A stretch of 9,992 bases of DNA, from positions 1 through 9,992 of the forward strand of contig JBBIOI010000120.1 in NCBI GenBank assembly GCA_037443425.1, written 5' to 3'. Position numbers and translations under genes: made by a program. Of this stretch, positions 6,383 through 9,992 are shown one piece after another. The notes under the pieces were generated by a model. That model saw nothing but the letters and a program-made list of their open reading frames with translations, was not told the origin of the DNA and did not search any database. The stretch is from JBBIOI01 sp037443425. Its GTDB lineage: Bacteria; Desulfobacterota; BSN033; UBA1163. Every line of letters starts with the position of its first letter. Positions within the stretch are counted from its first letter, which is position 1.

Positions 6383-7672
6383 TTAATATTGCGAAACAAT
6401 CAGCTTTGTTTGGCCTATCTGGTCTTGTGCACCACGGATCCATCGTACCATACGTTCAATTTCACCACCTATATAAGGAGTTCGTGGTGTATGGAACACT
6501 TTACCTATAATCTTTTCCATAGGGGGTAAAGTCAATTTTTCCCATGGTGTTCCCATACTAACAATGGCATCGACCTCTTCGAAATTAAAAAGTGTGATTC
6601 CACCAAATTCAACGTCTTTTATATCTGCAGGGATATGCGATATAGCAATTGCAGTCTTTATACCCATATCCTCACATCTCTTTGCCATCCTTGCAAGCAA
6701 AAGTTCAGGGGCTCCTCCTCCGCTTTTTGTCATAACAACTCCTTTCACACCAAGGACCCATTTTGCCAGATTACTGACCATGACTGCTGCCCTTTCATTC
6801 TCTTTTTCGTTTTCGAAGATTACAGTTATGATTACGCCTGAGAAGATAAGTTCTTTTCCATGTCTATTGTAAAGTTCTTTGATAATAGGATGATTCTCAA
6901 TAAGGTATGTTTCCATTCCCCAGGCCCGATACTGACTGACCAGGGCCCCATCTAAGCTCTCGTTTGGATGTAGTATGGTTGGGATTATCTTTGCAACACC
7001 TTCACCATAAAGGACTGGGTCCTTAAGGATTATACCATGCTGGGTGCTCAGGATACTAAAGACATATGCAATCTTAGGTAGGTTATCATGGTTTTTGTTC
7101 GAAGTTAAATCTAAGTCATAGATCTCTACCTCATCGGGCTTCAGATTTTTTGCACAATGGGCCAGATAAACAGCCGTTTTTAAAGAAGCGACCTTTGCAG
7201 AGATCTTATAGTCTTCTCTATTGACACCAATTGAAGGGTAGGGGATTAAGACTATATTTTGTGTCTTACCATAGATACTCAATTCCGCACCTGGACCTGT
7301 CATATCGATAATCTCACCATTTGGATCTCTGGGATACTCAGGTTCATCAAGATATTCACTAAGTATAACCGAAGCCCCTCTTAACACTGTTGTAATCCCT
7401 TGCCCCGCAGTTTCAACATTACTTAGTATCCCTGGGAAATAGGAGTTTAAGCCATTAAACTTAATTCTTGGTTCGACAGCGTCTACAACCTGTAAGATTC
7501 TTATTTTTTCACCAGGCCTTGCAAGTTCAATATCAACATGATCAATCCTGTGATCCTCTTTTAAAAGATCCTGCAACTCCCCTTTATTTATAAGGAGTAT
7601 TCCATTTTCAACACGTGTTTTGTGGGAGAATTGAATATCTTTTATGTTGATAATATTTAAAGTTAATTTCAT
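6383..7672 (-). CDS. grdE: GrdE-like protein, glycine/sarcosine/betaine reductase component B alpha/beta proprotein family, lacking the pyruvoyl cysteine
   Basis: 429 residues, matching the roughly 428-residue GrdE proprotein. In characterised reductases GrdE is cut at a Cys near residue 242 into two subunits, the new N-terminus becoming a pyruvoyl group that binds the substrate amine. Family features: KDIQFSHKTRVENGILLINKGEL (11-33), VDIELARPGEKIRI (46-59), VEPRIKFNG (66-74), IIDMTGPGAELS (121-132), YGEGVAKIIPTILHPNESLDGA (222-243) and HPIIKELYNRHGKEL (261-275). Where canonical members have a Gly-Asn-Cys motif soon after this Asp-Gly-Ala, this protein reads LVSQYRAWGMETY (244-256) and is about 3 residues shorter. 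Its only cysteines are C173 and C333. It therefore probably does not form the usual pyruvoyl cofactor; Ser246 is the nearest nucleophile. GGAGG (7678-7682) supports the ATG. The gene lies 20 nt after nadE and 22 nt before the grdB-like gene. Family secure; reaction and substrate unknown. Confidence 0.87.
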   Translation of the reverse strand: MKLTLNIINIKDIQFSHKTRVENGILLINKGELQDLLKEDHRIDHVDIELARPGEKIRILQVVDAVEPRIKFNGLNSYFPGILSNVETAGQGITTVLRGASVILSEYLDEPEYPRDPNGEIIDMTGPGAELSIYGKTQNIVLIPYPSIGVNREDYKISAKVASLKTAVYLAHCAKNLKPDEVEIYDLDLTSNKNHDNLPKIAYVFSILSTQHGIILKDPVLYGEGVAKIIPTILHPNESLDGALVSQYRAWGMETYLIENHPIIKELYNRHGKELIFSGVIITVIFENEKENERAAVMVSNLAKWVLGVKGVVMTKSGGGAPELLLARMAKRCEDMGIKTAIAISHIPADIKDVEFGGITLFNFEEVDAIVSMGTPWEKLTLPPMEKIIGKVFHTPRTPYIGGEIERMVRWIRGAQDQIGQTKLIVSQY

Positions 7673-7692
7673 TCAAACCTCCAGAAGGTTAA

Positions 7693-9429
7693 TTATAAAT
7701 TTCTATATCTATTTGTTACAGGAAGCCTGCGGTCTTTTCCTAAGGCCCTTTGTGTAATCTTTATCCCTGGAGGACTCTGTCGTCTTTTATACTCATTTCG
7801 ATCAACCATCTGAATCACCTCTTTTATAAGATCTTCATCAAAACCCATATTCTTTATTTCCTCTACCCCTTTGTCCTCTTCTACATATGCCTTAAGAATT
7901 GGATCGAGGATATGGTATGGAGGAAGGGAGTCTTCATCTTTTTGATTGGGTCTTAACTCTGCAGATGGTGGTTTTTCAAAGATACGTCTTGGTATTATCT
8001 CTTTACCTTCGATTCTATTTCTATACTCAGCTAATTCATAGACAAGGGTCTTTGGAACATCTTTAAGGACAGCAAATCCTCCTGCCATATCTCCATAAAG
8101 TGTGCAGTATCCAACACTCATCTCACTCTTATTTCCTGTAGTGAGAACAAGCCAGCCAAATTTGTTAGAAAGGGCCATAAGTATGTTACCGCGTATCCTT
8201 GCCTGGATATTTTCTTCTGTTACATCTGGCTTCAATTTTTTGAAGAATGGAGACACTGTTTTTAAGTATGCCTGGAATATGTCAGTAATCGGTATTTTAA
8301 GAAACTCTATTCCTAAATTCTTAGCAAGGGCCTTAGCATCCTCAAAGGACTCTTTAGAAGAGTAGATCGAAGGCATGGAAACTCCAATAACTCCATCCTT
8401 TCCAAGCGCATCTTTAGCAATAGTTGCTGTTAAGGCTGAATCTATACCACCACTTAAACCAATGAGGACCTTTTTAAAGCCATTTTTTATAATATAATCC
8501 CTTGTTCCGAGTTTTAATGCTTCGTAGATCTCAGAAAGACGATCCAGGGGTTTAATCTCCCTCTTTGGAAGGTTGAATTTTTTATTTTTATAACTTAGAG
8601 GTTCAAGGGTGATCTTTTTTAAGTCATTACGTTCAGTTGTAGATGTCCTTTCCCTCCTGATCCGAGGATCATGAAGTCTTATTCTAAATACTTCTTCCAT
8701 ATCAAGGTCAACAACCACTAAGTCTTCCTCAAACTGTTTTCCCCGTGCTATTAATTCTCCTCTTTGATTAAAGATCATACTCCCACCGTCAAAAACGAGT
8801 TCGTCCTGTCCTCCGACAAGATTACAATATGCAATAACTGCCAGATTATCAGACGCACGTGTAGAAATAATCTTTTCTCTAAGGTTAGGTTTGCCAATAT
8901 GATAGGGTGAAGATGAGATATTGATAATTAACTCTGCTCCACCAATTAGTGTTTGAGTCCTAATAGGGTCTCCAGGATACCATAAATCTTCACATATACT
9001 GAGTCCAATCGGAATGGATTTAAGTGTGAAGATGAAATTTTTCTTTCCTGCCTGAAAATAACGGAATTCATCAAAAACACCATAATTTGGCAGGTATATT
9101 TTTGAATAGACATCTATTAACTTACCATTATGAAGAAGTGCAGCAGAGTTAAAGATATCCTCATCTTTATGGACATATCCAACAATAGCAGTGATTGATG
9201 AGGTAGTTTTTGCAATTGTATTGATGGCCCTTAGGTTAGCTTCAATGAATTTTGGCATAAGAAGAAGGTCTTCAGGAGGATAACCCGTTACAGCCATTTC
9301 TGGGAAAACAGCTATCTCTACACCCTTTTTTTTAGCCATCTTTATATAATCTATGATCTTCTTTGTGTTTCCATCAATATCTCCAACCGTTGAATTTATT
9401 TGGCATAACCCAATTCTAATCGTTCGCAT
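7693..9429 (-). CDS. nadE: Glutamine-dependent NAD+ synthetase
   Basis: 578 residues, a usual length for bacterial two-domain NadE, which makes NAD+ from deamido-NAD+, ATP and ammonia, the ammonia being released from glutamine by the N-terminal domain. The nitrilase-like glutaminase domain (about 1-270) shows its catalytic triad: E44 (FPEMAVTGYPPEDL), K110 (YSKIYLPNYGVFDE) and C146 (GLSICEDLWYPG). The synthetase domain begins near residue 300 with the pyrophosphatase-type P-loop SGGIDSA (326-332), followed by QARIRGNILMALSN, LTTGNKSEMSVGYCTLYGDM and AELRPNQKDEDSLPPY, all typical. AAAGGTGGG (9438-9446) lies 8 nt before the ATG. It is the first gene of an operon with the grdE-like and grdB-like genes; a functional link to them is not evident beyond co-transcription. 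Confidence 0.95.
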   Translation of the reverse strand: MRTIRIGLCQINSTVGDIDGNTKKIIDYIKMAKKKGVEIAVFPEMAVTGYPPEDLLLMPKFIEANLRAINTIAKTTSSITAIVGYVHKDEDIFNSAALLHNGKLIDVYSKIYLPNYGVFDEFRYFQAGKKNFIFTLKSIPIGLSICEDLWYPGDPIRTQTLIGGAELIINISSSPYHIGKPNLREKIISTRASDNLAVIAYCNLVGGQDELVFDGGSMIFNQRGELIARGKQFEEDLVVVDLDMEEVFRIRLHDPRIRRERTSTTERNDLKKITLEPLSYKNKKFNLPKREIKPLDRLSEIYEALKLGTRDYIIKNGFKKVLIGLSGGIDSALTATIAKDALGKDGVIGVSMPSIYSSKESFEDAKALAKNLGIEFLKIPITDIFQAYLKTVSPFFKKLKPDVTEENIQARIRGNILMALSNKFGWLVLTTGNKSEMSVGYCTLYGDMAGGFAVLKDVPKTLVYELAEYRNRIEGKEIIPRRIFEKPPSAELRPNQKDEDSLPPYHILDPILKAYVEEDKGVEEIKNMGFDEDLIKEVIQMVDRNEYKRRQSPPGIKITQRALGKDRRLPVTNRYRNL

Positions 9430-9467
9430 ATCAATTTCCCACCTTTATAACCAATAATTTAATCCAT

Positions 9468-9496
9468 ATAATAAATTAAAATTTTTTATTTGAAAA
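9468..9496 (-). promoter_or_regulatory. Candidate promoter of the nadE-grdE-grdB operon
   Basis: On the minus strand TTTTCA (9491-9496) and TATTAT (9468-9473) are separated by 17 nt, 4/6 and 5/6 consensus matches. They lie just beyond the upstream gene's terminator and about 40 nt before the nadE ATG. The stretch is nearly pure A/T, which makes chance matches likely. Confidence 0.35.
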
Positions 9497-9509
9497 GTAA
9501 TATCAAATA

Positions 9510-9543
9510 AAAAAGGGATATCGGGAGTCCGATATCCCTTTTT
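9510..9543 (-). terminator. Rho-independent terminator of the glutamate synthase-like gene
   Basis: A perfect 15-bp stem (9510-9524 with 9529-9543) closes on a 4-nt loop (9525-9528). On the minus strand the GC-containing stem AAGGGATATCGG is followed by a T-rich run (CCCTTTTTTATTT), the classic intrinsic terminator form, 20 nt after the stop at 9563-9565. The A/T-flanked symmetry means it could also stop plus-strand transcription. It separates this gene from the nadE operon, which must therefore have its own promoter. Confidence 0.9.
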
Positions 9544-9562
9544 AAATTGAATTTAATCAAGT

Positions 9563-9992
9563 TTAACCCAATATCTTTTCTACCTCTTCCTTATCAGAAT
9601 CCATCACATAGGGTATACCTGAAATTTCAGAGGCCTCTTTTGTTAAAGCAAAGATATCGTCTCTCGAGATATATTTCAGTGCAAATTTTCTTGCCCCTGC
9701 CATTAGTTGTTGAAGCCCTGCATTTAGCCGATCAAAATATGTTAGCATTCCTATTGTTCCTGCAGGGATTCTTTCAAAGTCTTTTCCATATTTATCCTTC
9801 AATTTAGATGCAAGAACAAATACATGCTCAATATCAGTTCCATATTTAGCAATATCTGCCGTGACCTTCCCTTTCTTAATCATCTCTCCAACCGTATTTC
9901 CCACCATTGCAGCAGTCATCGAGGCGCGTCCAAGGCAGACAGCTTTGATATAAGGAGAGGCAAGGGCAATTGCCTTAAAGATATGATCCTCA
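9563..9992 (-). CDS. FMN-binding glutamate synthase family protein, C-terminal 142 residues (partial)
   Basis: The reading frame is open from the window edge, and the first complete codon is at 9989-9991. The N-terminus lies outside, so the Met at 9917-9919 is internal. Visible sequence starts EDHIFKAIALASPYIKAVCLGRAS, the end of the FMN-binding TIM barrel where glutamate synthase and IMP-dehydrogenase-like proteins hold the flavin phosphate. It continues with GKVTADIAKYGTDIEHVF, GTIGMLTYFDRLNAGLQQLMAGARKF and ISRDDIFALTKEASEISGIPYVMD, which is typical of the stand-alone archaeal-type GltB-like family (full length about 500 residues). The family is related to the glutamate-forming domain of GOGAT, but stand-alone members are often uncharacterised, so glutamate synthesis is not assured. 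The gene is followed by a strong terminator. Confidence 0.85.
   Translation of the reverse strand, partial: EDHIFKAIALASPYIKAVCLGRASMTAAMVGNTVGEMIKKGKVTADIAKYGTDIEHVFVLASKLKDKYGKDFERIPAGTIGMLTYFDRLNAGLQQLMAGARKFALKYISRDDIFALTKEASEISGIPYVMDSDKEEVEKILG

Noticed and set aside
6361..6399. Longer GrdB-like start at ATG 6397-6399
   Set aside because: It would overlap the grdE-like gene by 17 nt and add 13 atypical residues, while AGGAGG directly precedes the ATG at 6358-6360.

Overview
This is an AT-rich bacterial window (roughly 60% A+T by eye) from what looks like a strict anaerobe. It carries a tungsten-type aldehyde:ferredoxin oxidoreductase with a polyferredoxin partner, an oxygen-sensitive style of metabolism, an archaeal-type phosphoglycerate mutase and a glycine-reductase-like selenoprotein. 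The gene set, together with a GTCATTGCGAG-type dispersed repeat in the one larger intergenic gap, would fit a Desulfobacterota/Nitrospirota-like or related lineage. That placement is inference and weak. No phage, transposase, CRISPR, tRNA or rRNA signal was seen.

Layout. (1) 10-2944, minus strand: a compact operon read right to left, comprising an AcuB-like CBS-CBS-ACT regulator (2312-2944), a four-cluster ferredoxin (1809-2291) and aldehyde ferredoxin oxidoreductase (10-1812). The last two overlap by 4 nt and there is a plausible promoter at 2973-3001. (2) 2945-3298: a 354-nt intergenic region between divergent operons, with a degenerate tandem repeat/palindromic element at 3084-3184 and a promoter candidate on each side. 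(3) 3299-5064, plus strand: a small nitroreductase and an archaeal-type 2,3-bisphosphoglycerate-independent phosphoglycerate mutase, 2 nt apart. (4) 5074-9429, minus strand: glutamine-hydrolysing NAD+ synthetase, a GrdE-like protein and a GrdB-like selenoprotein, spaced 20 and 22 nt apart. (5) 9510-9543: a strong hairpin terminator. (6) 9563-9992, minus strand: the C-terminal part of an FMN-binding glutamate synthase family protein, cut by the window edge.

The main result is in block 4. A conventional ORF call ends the GrdB-like gene at an in-frame TGA (5305-5307). The codon lies in a TSTUGTSTRCGA context that matches the selenocysteine site of glycine/sarcosine/betaine reductase component B. 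The frame continues open for 76 more family-like codons to a TAA at 5074-5076, and a 13-nt bacterial SECIS-like hairpin (GCTGC-GGT-GCAGC) sits 14-26 nt after the TGA. The protein is therefore a 428-residue selenoprotein with Sec352, and the apparent 240-nt gap before the convergent gene disappears.

The pair is also unusual. The GrdE-like partner has no cysteine near residue 242, where canonical GrdE is cleaved to make its pyruvoyl cofactor. The GrdB-like partner has Ser instead of Cys in the U-x-x-C motif. No grdA, grdC, grdD or thioredoxin genes accompany them in this window. This points to a divergent Sec-dependent reductase, possibly acting on something other than glycine, sarcosine or betaine. 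The substrate cannot be read from the sequence.
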